In this document: in pieces, positions 50,840 to 59,251 of the stretch
How the letters are laid out: each line of letters opens with the position of its first letter
How positions within the stretch are numbered: the stretch's first letter is position 1
DNA from: JAAXHF01 sp965242605
GTDB taxonomy: Bacteria; Desulfobacterota; Binatia; Bin18
Reading direction: 5' to 3'
Assembly (NCBI GenBank): GCA_965242605.1
Contig: CBDESS010000002.1
Location: forward strand, 558,001-622,000
Length of the DNA: 64,000 bases
The notes under the pieces: generated by a model
The model's database searches: none
Told to the model about the DNA's origin: nothing
Seen by the model: only the letters and a program-made list of their open reading frames with translations
Program-made: the position numbers and the translations under genes

Positions 50840-52807
50840 ATGCGAGACCACAGCGTCCGACCGCTTCATGCTCTGCCCCGTCTCCCCTTGCTGTTGGCCT
50901 GTTTGCTCCCGGTGGGCGGCGGCCTCCAGGCCGGCGAAAGAACGCTCGTTCAGGCCGTATCGGCCACCTCCGAACAGGTCTCCATTGTGCTGTCTGCCCC
51001 GGCGACCTTTCGCTACGCGAGCCTGAAGGCCGACCCGGACCATAAACGGCCGCACCGCTGCTATGTGGACATTACGCCGGCCGGGCTAGGCACCCGTATT
51101 GCGGCGAGCCTTGACGTCCGGCGTGGGGTGGTACAGCGCGTTCGGACAGCCCAGTTCCGGCCAGATACCGCCCGGGTCGTGCTTGACCTGGCCGACGCAC
51201 GCACCTGCCAGGTCCAGACCCTCACCACCCCCCACCGGGTCGTCGTTCGTATTGAAGAGGCCGCCGCCCTTCCGCAGCTTACCCAACTGGCGGCCATCGC
51301 CAAGGCTTCGGTCAGTGATGTTGCTCCACCCCTGGCGATGTCCGCCGGGCCGCGTCACAGAGAGGCGGCCCAGCTGTTCCACACCGTTGGCTTGTCCGAG
51401 CCGCCGGTGACGCTAACGTCTGGACCGCCCGCGGCTCCGCCGGCCGTGACGCCGCCGGCCGGGGCCGGGCCGCCACCCCCAGTGACAGAGCCAGAGCGTG
51501 GGCCAGAGCGTGGGCCAGCCCCTGAGCCAGCCCTCGGCCACGGCCCGCTTATTCCCCTGACCGAGGCCTATCGCTTAGCCATACACAACGAAGAGCGGAT
51601 CAGGATCGCCAGCCACGAACTGGGCAAAGCCCGCCTGTTGCCGTGGCGGGCCATCACCCAGCTCACACCACGGGGGGATATCCAGGGGACCTATACCCGC
51701 AATAAAGACGAGATATCGTTCGTGGGGGGCGACATCCTTCCGCCCGGAGCCGGAAGCCTCTTTTCGACCGGCTCTGTTATTCGTCCGCTCGATCGTTGGA
51801 CGGGGATTTTTCGGATCACCCAGCCCATCCTGGAGCCGGCCTTTTTTGCCACCCGCCAGCTGGGAAAAGCGGCCGTCCGGGAGAGCGCCGAACGCTATGC
51901 GTTCACCGTCCGGGAGGTGTTATTCGGCGTTGCCCGCGCCTATTACGGCGTGCTGCGCTCTCAGACCCAGGCGCGCATCGCCACAGAGACCTTGGGCCTG
52001 AGCCAGGACGAACTTCGCCACGCCCAGGTCCGCTTCCGGGTTGGCGAGGTCACCAAGACCGATGTACTGCGGGCCGAGGTGGCCGTTGAGCAGGCGCGGC
52101 GGCAGGTCGTGACAGACCACAACCGCTTGCGGCTGGCCTTTACGACATTGGCCAGAACGATTGGCGTACCTGAGCCGCTGGCCGTGGCCCAGCCTGAGCC
52201 GCTGCGCTATAGCCCGGTGCCCTACGACCGGCTGTTGGAGCAGGCGTACAGCCAGCGCCAGGATTTGCGCGCCCAGGAACTCCTGGTGGAAGTTGCCCGG
52301 CAACGGAAAAATCTGGTGCTGGCCCGCTATGCTCCCCGGGTGAGTGCCCGCTGGGAGTTTCCCCGGCTGGACGCCGAAACCTTTGCCGAGCGGGACAAAT
52401 TCTGGACCCTGTTTCTGAACTTTGAGGTCCCGCTGTTTGACGGCGGGGCGCGGGAGCTGGACTTGATAGAAGAAAATAGGAATCTCTCCCAGGCCCGGCT
52501 GCGCGTTGAGCAGTTTCGCAAGGACATTCAGGTCGAGCTCAGAGACGCCCTGCTGACCGTTGAAACGCTCGGCTCGACGCTCGACACGCTGGCAAAAGAG
52601 GTCAATCTGGCTCAGGAAAACTACACGATCACGTCAAAACAATACCGCGTTGGCTTGGCCACCAGTCTCGACCTCAACACCGCCCTGAACGCCCTGAATC
52701 AGGTGCGGACGCAGCGGACCGACCAGACCTACGCATATCAGATCGCCTTGCTGCGCTTGCGGCACACGACCGGGGGGTTTGCTACAGACTATCTGCCTCA
52801 GCGTTGA
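50840..52807 (+). CDS. AMIN domain-TolC outer membrane efflux fusion protein
   Basis: A 655-residue protein starting at ATG 50840, 40 bp after rnpB. A signal peptide is visible (LPLLLACLLPVGGGLQAG). Residues 30-140 resemble an AMIN domain (peptidoglycan- or septum-targeting beta-sandwich; HRCYVDITPAGLG..., RVVLDLADA...HRVVVRIEEA). A Pro-rich linker (residues 190-235) leads to two TolC/OEP repeats (TEAYRLAIHNEERIRIASHELGKA...; YDRLLEQAYSQRQDLRAQELLVEVARQRKNLVLARY..., YRVGLATSLDLNTALNALNQVR). It should form a trimeric outer-membrane duct. AMIN is usually on amidases or PilQ, so the fusion is unusual. No inner-membrane pump gene is next to it. Confidence 0.82.
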   Translation: MRDHSVRPLHALPRLPLLLACLLPVGGGLQAGERTLVQAVSATSEQVSIVLSAPATFRYASLKADPDHKRPHRCYVDITPAGLGTRIAASLDVRRGVVQRVRTAQFRPDTARVVLDLADARTCQVQTLTTPHRVVVRIEEAAALPQLTQLAAIAKASVSDVAPPLAMSAGPRHREAAQLFHTVGLSEPPVTLTSGPPAAPPAVTPPAGAGPPPPVTEPERGPERGPAPEPALGHGPLIPLTEAYRLAIHNEERIRIASHELGKARLLPWRAITQLTPRGDIQGTYTRNKDEISFVGGDILPPGAGSLFSTGSVIRPLDRWTGIFRITQPILEPAFFATRQLGKAAVRESAERYAFTVREVLFGVARAYYGVLRSQTQARIATETLGLSQDELRHAQVRFRVGEVTKTDVLRAEVAVEQARRQVVTDHNRLRLAFTTLARTIGVPEPLAVAQPEPLRYSPVPYDRLLEQAYSQRQDLRAQELLVEVARQRKNLVLARYAPRVSARWEFPRLDAETFAERDKFWTLFLNFEVPLFDGGARELDLIEENRNLSQARLRVEQFRKDIQVELRDALLTVETLGSTLDTLAKEVNLAQENYTITSKQYRVGLATSLDLNTALNALNQVRTQRTDQTYAYQIALLRLRHTTGGFATDYLPQR

Positions 52808-53436
52808 CCGTTGACCAGGGTGATGAACTCTTCACGGGTCGCCTGCTGGCTACGGAAGGAGCCGAGCATGGCGCTGGTGGTGACAATGGAGTTCTGTTTC
52901 TCGACCCCGCGCATCCGCATGCACAGATGTTCGGCGCGGATAATCACGCCGACCCCCAAGGGGTCTAACTCGTCCATGAGCGTGTTGGCAATCTGGGTCG
53001 TCAAGCGCTCCTGTACCTGCAAGCGACGGGAGAATACTTCGACGAGGCGCGGGATTTTGCTCAGCCCGACAATATGGTGTTTCGGAATATAGGCCACATT
53101 GGCACGGCCAAAGAAGGGCAGGATGTGGTGCTCGCACAGCGAGTAGAAGTCAATGTCCCGGACCAGGACCATCTCCTGGTAGTCTTCCTCGGTGAAGATC
53201 GCCTGACCAATGACCGCTCGGGGGTCTTGGGCGTAGCCCTGGGCCAGGTACGCAAAAGAGCGGGCGACCCGGTGGGGGGTTTTGGCCAGCCCCTCCCGCT
53301 CGGGGTCTTCACCCATGTATTCGAGAATCTTCCGGACGGTGGCTTCGACTTCGAGGCCGGTGGTGGCTCGGTGGCGCTCGTGCTGGGCCACCTGGGGGGA
53401 GCTGTCTTTGCGTGAACTGACACGCGGAGTCCTCAT
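52798..53436 (-). CDS. folE: GTP cyclohydrolase I
   Basis: A 212-residue enzyme converting GTP to dihydroneopterin triphosphate for folate. Motifs: EGLAKTPHRVARSFAYL, DIDFYSLCEHHILPFFGRANVAYIP (zinc Cys/His ligands), GLSKIPRLVEVFSRRLQVQERLT, and AEHLCMRMRGV with the second zinc Cys. It is the type I enzyme, distinct from the degenerate GTP cyclohydrolase II of ribBA. ATG at 53436 follows AGGAGGAG. It overlaps the TolC-fusion stop by 10 nt convergently and lies 25 nt downstream of the carboxylase gene. Confidence 0.95.
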   Translation of the reverse strand: MRTPRVSSRKDSSPQVAQHERHRATTGLEVEATVRKILEYMGEDPEREGLAKTPHRVARSFAYLAQGYAQDPRAVIGQAIFTEEDYQEMVLVRDIDFYSLCEHHILPFFGRANVAYIPKHHIVGLSKIPRLVEVFSRRLQVQERLTTQIANTLMDELDPLGVGVIIRAEHLCMRMRGVEKQNSIVTTSAMLGSFRSQQATREEFITLVNGQR

Positions 53437-53461
53437 CGATTCTGTTCTCCTCCTGGTGATG

Positions 53462-55066
53462 TTACATCCGAAACACGCCAACCCGATGGTCGGCAATGGG
53501 GGCGTTCAGCGACATGGCAATACCGAGTCCGAGCACCGTGCGGGTCTCTTGGGGGTCAAGAATGCCGTCGTCCCACAGGCGGGCGGTCGAATAGTAGGGG
53601 CTGCCCTCGTGTTCGTATTTGGCCAGGGTCGGGGCGCTGAAGGCCTGCTGTTCGTCGGGGCTCATGGTCTGGCCCTGGGTGGCGAGTTGTTGCAGTTTGA
53701 CCGTCAGTAGCACGCCGGCCGCCTGCGCGCCGCCCATGACCGAGATGCGCGAGTTGGGCCACATGAACAGCAGGCGGGGTGAATAGGCGCGGCCACACAT
53801 GCCGTAATTGCCGGCCCCGTTTGAGGCACCGATGATGACGGTGAACTTTGGGACCTGGGCGTTGGCTACCGCGTGGACCATCTTGGCCCCGTCTTTGGCA
53901 ATCCCGCCCTGCTCGTATTTTTTGCCGACCATGAAGCCGGTGATGTTTTGCAGGAACAGCAGCGGAACTTTGCGCTGACTGCACATCTCGATGAAATGGG
54001 TGGCCTTGAGTGCGGACCCTGAGAACAGCACCCCGTTGTTGGCCACAATGCCGACCAGGTAGCCATGAATGCGGGCGAAGCCGGTTACGAGGGTCTGGCT
54101 GTAGCGGGGCTTGAACTCGTGCAGGCGGCTGCCGTCAACGAGGCGGGCAATAAGCTCGTGTACATCGTAGGGCAGCCGGGTGTCGTGGGGAATGACCCCG
54201 TACAGTTCGGCCGGGTCATAGGCCGGGTCTTCGGGGACCTCCCGGTCGAGCGGAAACTTCTGGGGGCGGGGGAAGTTCTCAAAAATTGAGCGGGTTATGG
54301 CCAGGGCGTCCTCGTCGTCTTCGGCCAGATGGTCGGACACCCCCGAGATACGGGTATGGACATCGCCGCCGCCCAGTTCCTCGGCTGACACTTCCTCGCC
54401 GGTCGCCGCTTTGACCAGCGGCGGCCCTCCCAGAAAGATGGTCCCCCGGTTTTTGACAATGATGTTTTCATCGGCCATAGCCGGTACATACGCCCCGCCG
54501 GCCGTACACGAGCCCATCACCACGGCAATTTGCGGGATGCCCTGGGCCGACATGCGGGCTTCGTTGTAAAAGATGCGGCCAAAGTGATCGCGGTCGGGAA
54601 AAATATCGGCCTGGAAGGGCAGATTTGCCCCGCCAGAGTCCACCAGGTAGACGCACGGCAGACGGTTTTCCTGGGCAATTTCCTGTGCCCGCAGGTGTTT
54701 TTTTACGCTGATCGGATAATAGGTGCCGCCTTTCACCGTTGCGTCGTTTGAGACAATCATGGCTTCCCGGCCCTGGATCAGGCCAATGGCGGTTGCAATC
54801 CCGGCTGACGGCGGGTCGTCGTACATCCCGGAGGCGGCCAGCGGTGAGAGTTCAAGCAGGGGGCTGTCCGGGTCAACCAGTGCTTCGATGCGCTCGCGGG
54901 CCAAGAGTTTGCCGCGGGCTTTGTGCCGCTGGCGGGAGGCTGCTGAGCCGCCCCGCCGTGCCTGACCAAGCCGCTCTTTCAGCTCAGCCACCAGACCGCT
55001 CATGTGTTCAACATTGGCCCGAAACTCGGGGCTGTTTGGGCGGATTCTGCTTTCGATACGGTCCAT
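53462..55066 (-). CDS. Acyl-CoA carboxylase beta subunit (methylcrotonyl/propionyl type)
   Basis: A 534-residue carboxyltransferase. It transfers CO2 from carboxybiotin to an acyl-CoA. Motifs: KARGKLLARERIEALVDPDSPLLEL, DSGGANLPFQADIFPDRDHFGRIFYN (MccB-like first oxyanion loop), GSCTAGGAYVPAMADENIIV, FLGGPPLVKAATGEEVSAEELGGGDVHTRISGVSDHLAEDDEDAL and the C-terminal GASNGAGNYGMCGRAYSPR. The pattern is closest to 3-methylcrotonyl-CoA carboxylase. The biotin carboxylase/BCCP partner is not adjacent, so substrate is uncertain. Confidence 0.88.
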   Translation of the reverse strand: MDRIESRIRPNSPEFRANVEHMSGLVAELKERLGQARRGGSAASRQRHKARGKLLARERIEALVDPDSPLLELSPLAASGMYDDPPSAGIATAIGLIQGREAMIVSNDATVKGGTYYPISVKKHLRAQEIAQENRLPCVYLVDSGGANLPFQADIFPDRDHFGRIFYNEARMSAQGIPQIAVVMGSCTAGGAYVPAMADENIIVKNRGTIFLGGPPLVKAATGEEVSAEELGGGDVHTRISGVSDHLAEDDEDALAITRSIFENFPRPQKFPLDREVPEDPAYDPAELYGVIPHDTRLPYDVHELIARLVDGSRLHEFKPRYSQTLVTGFARIHGYLVGIVANNGVLFSGSALKATHFIEMCSQRKVPLLFLQNITGFMVGKKYEQGGIAKDGAKMVHAVANAQVPKFTVIIGASNGAGNYGMCGRAYSPRLLFMWPNSRISVMGGAQAAGVLLTVKLQQLATQGQTMSPDEQQAFSAPTLAKYEHEGSPYYSTARLWDDGILDPQETRTVLGLGIAMSLNAPIADHRVGVFRM

Positions 55067-55114
55067 GTGCGGGGGGGTCTTTCCGGATGCCGGCCAAGCG
55101 CAGGCGGCGGCGGG

Positions 55115-56044
55115 CTAGGCAAAGTGCGGAATAATCGCGTTGCCGTACAGTTCGATCTGGGGGATGAGTTCGTCGGGCGGCACAATCGGCCACAGCACAA
55201 ACTTGGAGCAACCGACATTGACGTAGGACTGCACCTTGGTGATGCAGTCTTCCGGCGTCCCAATTGCGCACCGGGCGACCATAGCTTCCTGGGGCAGGGG
55301 GAAGCCGCGCAGAAAGCGGCCGGCGATATCCTGGGCGCGTTTGCGGTCTGTGTCGGCACAGGTCAGGAGCAGTACCCCGGCCTCACGCGGGTCAATCGCG
55401 CGTCCGTACTGGTCGCCGTAGGCCCGCAGCTTGTCCATGCCGGTGTGGAATTCGTCCGGGCTGACAAACGAGGGAAACCAGCCGTCGCCGTAGCGGGCGG
55501 TGCGTTTGATGGCCTGGTCGGTCTTGCCGCCAATCCACACATCGAGCGCCCCTTTTTTGGGGCGGGGTTCGATGGTGACATCTTCGAACTGATAGTACTG
55601 GCCCTCAAAACTGGCGTGCGGTGCGGCCCACAGCTTGCGCATGACCTGCACGCCTTCTTCCATGCGTCTGGCGCGCTCAGACGGGTCAATGCCGCTGGCC
55701 AGGCAGTCCTTGGGGTTGGCCCCGATCCCAACCGCCATGATGACCCGGTTCCTGCCGCCCGAAATATAGTCCAGGGTGGCATAGGTTTTGGCAACCTGGA
55801 CGGGATCGCGGGCGGGCAGGGTGAGCACGCTCGGGCCCATTTTGATCCGGGTGGTTCTGGCCGCCCAGGCCGCCATCACGCAGCTGGTATCGAGCGAGGG
55901 GTTTCGTGACACTACATGATCGGACAGCCAGATCGAATCAATGCCGACCGCTTCGGCGCTGACCGCGTAGTTGAAGACTGTCTCCGGGTCTGGCATGCCG
56001 AGTTCCCACAGCCCGAAGCCGATTCCAATTTTTGTTCCGCTCAT
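55115..56044 (-). CDS. LLM-class flavin-dependent oxidoreductase (F420/FMN)
   Basis: A 309-residue luciferase-like monooxygenase/F420 reductase-type barrel. Visible: IGFGLWELGMPDPETVFNYAVSAEAVGIDSIWLSDHVV, SVLTLPARDPVQVAKTYATLDYISGGRNRVIMAVGIGANP and IEPRPKKGALDVWIGGKTDQAIKRTARYGDGWFPS. TIGR-type members of this group with WIGG are often F420-dependent; cofactor cannot be fixed here. It lies 48 nt upstream of the carboxylase, suggesting a shared catabolic operon with folE distal. Confidence 0.88.
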   Translation of the reverse strand: MSGTKIGIGFGLWELGMPDPETVFNYAVSAEAVGIDSIWLSDHVVSRNPSLDTSCVMAAWAARTTRIKMGPSVLTLPARDPVQVAKTYATLDYISGGRNRVIMAVGIGANPKDCLASGIDPSERARRMEEGVQVMRKLWAAPHASFEGQYYQFEDVTIEPRPKKGALDVWIGGKTDQAIKRTARYGDGWFPSFVSPDEFHTGMDKLRAYGDQYGRAIDPREAGVLLLTCADTDRKRAQDIAGRFLRGFPLPQEAMVARCAIGTPEDCITKVQSYVNVGCSKFVLWPIVPPDELIPQIELYGNAIIPHFA

Positions 56045-56159
56045 GTCTACGCCTCCCGTTGCAGGTCTGGCTGCCAGCTTACCAGAAAGGGGAGGGGGGA
56101 GGGAAGGCGCTGGGCCGGGATTGTCGTCTCCGGCGCATGTCAGCGCTTTGGTGGCCTCA

Positions 56160-57560
56160 TCAGAAGGCCGCCGAACCCGGCGTGCGGGGAAAAGGGATAA
56201 CGTCGCGGATGTTTTTCATGCCGGTCAGATACATCATCATGCGCTCCAGGCCGAGGCCAAAGCCGGCGTGCGGAGCGGTCCCGTATTTGCGGAGCTCCAG
56301 GTACCACCAGTAGCGGTCTTCCTGGAGTCCGTTTTCCCGGAGCGTGTTGAGCAGTACATCGTGGCGCTCTTCTCGCTGACTGCCGCCGATGATCTCTCCG
56401 ATCCGCGGGACCAGGACATCCATGGCCCGGACGGTGTGGCCGTCGTCGTTTCTGCGCATATAGAAGGCTTTGATCTGTCGCGGATAATCGGTCACGATAA
56501 TCGGCCGGCCAAACACCTGTTCGGTCAGATAGCGCTCGTGCTCGGCCTGGAGGTCCGCTCCCCACGATATGGGAAACTCCCAGCGCTGGCCCCGGTCCGC
56601 GGCCCGCTCCAGCAGCCGGACCGCTTCGGTGTAGGGCACACGCTCAAACGGACTGTTGACCACATGATCGAGGGTCTTCAGCACACTGTTGTCGATCCGC
56701 TGGTTGAAGAACTCCAGGTCAGAGCGGCAGCCATCGAGTACCGCGGTAATGATGTATTTCAGAAAGTCTTCAGCGATCCGGCAGTTGTCGTCGAGGTCAC
56801 AGAACGCCATCTCCGGCTCAACCATCCAGAACTCGGCCAGGTGGCGGGGGGTGTTGGAGTTCTCGGCCCGAAATGTCGGCCCAAAGGTGTAGACATTTGA
56901 GAAGGCCAGGGAAAAGATTTCGGCTTCGAGCTGGCCGCTGACCGTCAGAAAGACCGGCTGGCCAAAAAAGTCCTGGCTGTAATCGGGCTGCCCGGACGGG
57001 GTGCGGGGCAGATTGAGCAGGTCAAGCGTAGTGACGCCAAACATTTCGCCCGCCCCTTCGGCGTCTGCGCCAGTGATAATCGGGGTGTGGATATACACAA
57101 AGCCCCGCTCCTGAAAAAAGCGATGAACGGCAAACGAGAGCGCGTTGCGGACCCGAAAGACAGCCCCAAAGGTATTGCTGCGCGGTCGCAGGTGGGCGAT
57201 ATCGCGCAAGAACTCCATGCTGTGGCCCTTTTTCTGGAGTGGATAGCTGGCCGCGTCCGCGGAGCCGTAGACCGTGATGGCGTGGGCGTGCAGTTCAAGA
57301 GCCTGGCCTTTGCCGGGAGACGCTACGAGCTCGCCGCTGACCCGGACACACGAGCCGGTGCTTGCACGGCTGAGTGTGGCGTCGGCAATCCGGCCGGCCT
57401 CGGCCACGACCTGGAGCGTCTCAAAACACGATCCGTCATTCAGTTGGAGGAAGTGGACGCGCTTGCTGCTGCGGTGGGTTCTGACCCATCCACACGCCTC
57501 AACTGCTGTGCCGACCGGCTTGGCCAGGAGGTCCCGTATTGCCCTGCCTGTCTCGATCAT
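56160..57560 (-). CDS. asnS: Asparaginyl-tRNA synthetase
   Basis: A 466-residue class IIb aminoacyl-tRNA synthetase. The N-terminal OB anticodon-binding fold has VRTHRSSKRVHFLQLNDGSCFETLQVV. Motif 2 region TFGPTFRAENSNTPRHLAEFWMVEPEMAF and motif 3 GFGLGLERMMMYLTGMKNIRDVIPFPRTPG are diagnostic. AsnRS-specific IIVTDYPRQIKAFYMR and DDGHTVRAMDVLVPRIGEIIGGSQREER are present. ATG at 57560; a longer frame to 57614 has no better start. Its presence means Asn-tRNA can be charged directly. Confidence 0.96.
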   Translation of the reverse strand: MIETGRAIRDLLAKPVGTAVEACGWVRTHRSSKRVHFLQLNDGSCFETLQVVAEAGRIADATLSRASTGSCVRVSGELVASPGKGQALELHAHAITVYGSADAASYPLQKKGHSMEFLRDIAHLRPRSNTFGAVFRVRNALSFAVHRFFQERGFVYIHTPIITGADAEGAGEMFGVTTLDLLNLPRTPSGQPDYSQDFFGQPVFLTVSGQLEAEIFSLAFSNVYTFGPTFRAENSNTPRHLAEFWMVEPEMAFCDLDDNCRIAEDFLKYIITAVLDGCRSDLEFFNQRIDNSVLKTLDHVVNSPFERVPYTEAVRLLERAADRGQRWEFPISWGADLQAEHERYLTEQVFGRPIIVTDYPRQIKAFYMRRNDDGHTVRAMDVLVPRIGEIIGGSQREERHDVLLNTLRENGLQEDRYWWYLELRKYGTAPHAGFGLGLERMMMYLTGMKNIRDVIPFPRTPGSAAF

Positions 57561-57752
57561 CCCGCGACTCCTTGTTGTGACCCATATAGTACGCGGTGCC
57601 AGGGGGAAGGACAATCGTCAAGGCAATGAGAGGGGTTGACAAGGAAGTTCTTCATTGACGGCCAGGACGAGTCTGTCAGGTTTCGGACTCCGTGGAGCAG
57701 GAGCCGCAGCCGGGCCGGGCTGGCTACTTTCCAACAGTGAAGGAGATGAGAC

Positions 57753-58001
57753 GTGACAAGCCCCAACTTCAAGAACCGGACGCTGTGGACCGGCGATAAT
57801 CTGGACATTCTGCGGGGGATGAGCTCGGAGAGTGTGGACCTGATTTACCTTTTTCGCATAGCGTCAATTGCCGAGAACGGACAAAAGCGGAATTGTTCAC
57901 CACCTTGAAACTTACCCTGCAAGAAGCCTTGGAGCTCAACCGGCGGGAAGCGTGCGAGGCCGCCGGCGAGGGGTTTGAAAAAACGTCCATCACCGTATGA
58001 C
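57753..58001 (+). pseudogene. Remnant of a site-specific DNA methyltransferase
   Basis: GTG start preceded by GAAGGAGATGAG. The N-terminal 33 residues (NFKNRTLWTGDNLDILRGMSSESVDLIYL) are the start of a type III/beta-class DNA methylase, which should continue with DPPFNS. The frame instead breaks into unrelated FRIASIAENGQKRNC and stops. After a frame change the rest reads LFTTLKLTLQEALELNRREACEAAGEGFEKTSITV to a stop at 57999, perhaps the end of the same or a linked gene. A large internal deletion is implied. Confidence 0.65.
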
Positions 58002-58015
58002 ACGCGCGGAATTTT

Positions 58016-59233
58016 TCAGTAGATGACCTGCTCTTCGGTCAGCTGGGCGACCTCCTGCTCGCTCAGGCCCAGGATTTCCCCAAAGACATAGGCGTTGTGC
58101 TGGCCCATGACCGGGGCCGGCCAGCGCAAGGCCCCCGGCGTTTTGGACAGGTGAAATTGATGGCCTTCATACGGAGAAGGCCCCATCTCCTGGTGGTCAA
58201 GGTATTGAAACATACCCCAGGCGGCCAAGCGGGGGTCCTGGTGCAGGTCAAGGCAGTTCTGGACCACGCCGGCCGGCACGCCGGCCCGCTGCAAACGGTC
58301 TGCCGCGGCCTCTGCTTCCTGCTCCGTGGCCCAGGCCGCCAGCAACTCGTCAAGGGCCGGGGCGTGCTCAAGGCGGAGGGTCTGGGTGCTGAAACGCGCC
58401 TCGCCGCCCCAAGAAGGGCTACACAGTGCCCGGAGCAAGCCCTGCCATTGCGCGTCACTGCTGACCGAGACGGCCAGCCAGCGGTCTTCTCCCTGACAGC
58501 GGTAGACCGCGTGCGGGGCGGACCGAAACGAGCGGTTGCCGTCGCGGTTCAGCACCCGGCTGTTCACCTGGTAGTCAAGCAGGGCCGGCGACAGAAAGTG
58601 CAAGGCGGCTTCGTACTGGGCCATGTCGATGTACTGGCCCTTGCCGGTCCGCCGCCGATAGTCAAGCGCGGCCATGAGCGCGGTCGCCCCAAAGCGGGGG
58701 GCAATGAAGTCGGTGTAGGCACCGTAGGGCGGGGCCGGGTCATGGTCGGGCCAGCCCGAGATATGGTAGAAGCCGGTCAGCGAGGCCATCAGATTGCCAA
58801 AACCCGGATACAGCGCGTGCGGTCCGGTCTGGCCCTGCTGACAGGTTGAGAGCATGATCAGCGCCGGGTTTATGTTGCGCAGGTTGTCGTAGTCCAGCCC
58901 CCAGTTGCGCATCGCCTTGGGGGTGAAACTCTCAACCACAACATCGGCCCAGGCGACCAGTTGCCTGGCCAATTCTCTGGCTCTGGGCTTGCTGAGATCG
59001 AGGGTGATGCCGTACTTGCTGGTGTTGAAACTGGCAAAGAACTGGCTGCGGTTGAGACCCGGCTCACCGTCCGTCCAGGGCGGGGCCTGGCGCAGAATAT
59101 CGGGCCGGGCGTGCGACTCAACCCGGACGACTGTCGCCCCGTGGTCGGCCAGGTATTTGGCGGTAATCGGACCAACGCCGACCCAGGCGAAGTCGGCGAC
59201 CCTGATGCCTTCAAATGCGTAGCGACGCTCCAT
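58016..59233 (-). CDS. CaiB/BaiF family CoA-transferase, Asp-containing partner
   Basis: A 405-residue family III CoA-transferase. Family start VADFAWVGVGPITAKYLADHGATVVRVES, ESFTPKAMRNWGLDYDNLRNINPALIMLSTCQQG and the catalytic Asp in GAYTDFIAPRFGATALMAAL, 22 residues before GKGQYIDMA. It begins 18 nt after another CaiB-like gene lacking this Asp, so the two likely form a hetero-oligomer like BbsE/BbsF (benzylsuccinate CoA-transferase). Substrate unknown. Confidence 0.88.
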   Translation of the reverse strand: MERRYAFEGIRVADFAWVGVGPITAKYLADHGATVVRVESHARPDILRQAPPWTDGEPGLNRSQFFASFNTSKYGITLDLSKPRARELARQLVAWADVVVESFTPKAMRNWGLDYDNLRNINPALIMLSTCQQGQTGPHALYPGFGNLMASLTGFYHISGWPDHDPAPPYGAYTDFIAPRFGATALMAALDYRRRTGKGQYIDMAQYEAALHFLSPALLDYQVNSRVLNRDGNRSFRSAPHAVYRCQGEDRWLAVSVSSDAQWQGLLRALCSPSWGGEARFSTQTLRLEHAPALDELLAAWATEQEAEAAADRLQRAGVPAGVVQNCLDLHQDPRLAAWGMFQYLDHQEMGPSPYEGHQFHLSKTPGALRWPAPVMGQHNAYVFGEILGLSEQEVAQLTEEQVIY

Positions 59234-59251
59234 AGTCTGCCTCCGCTGAAA

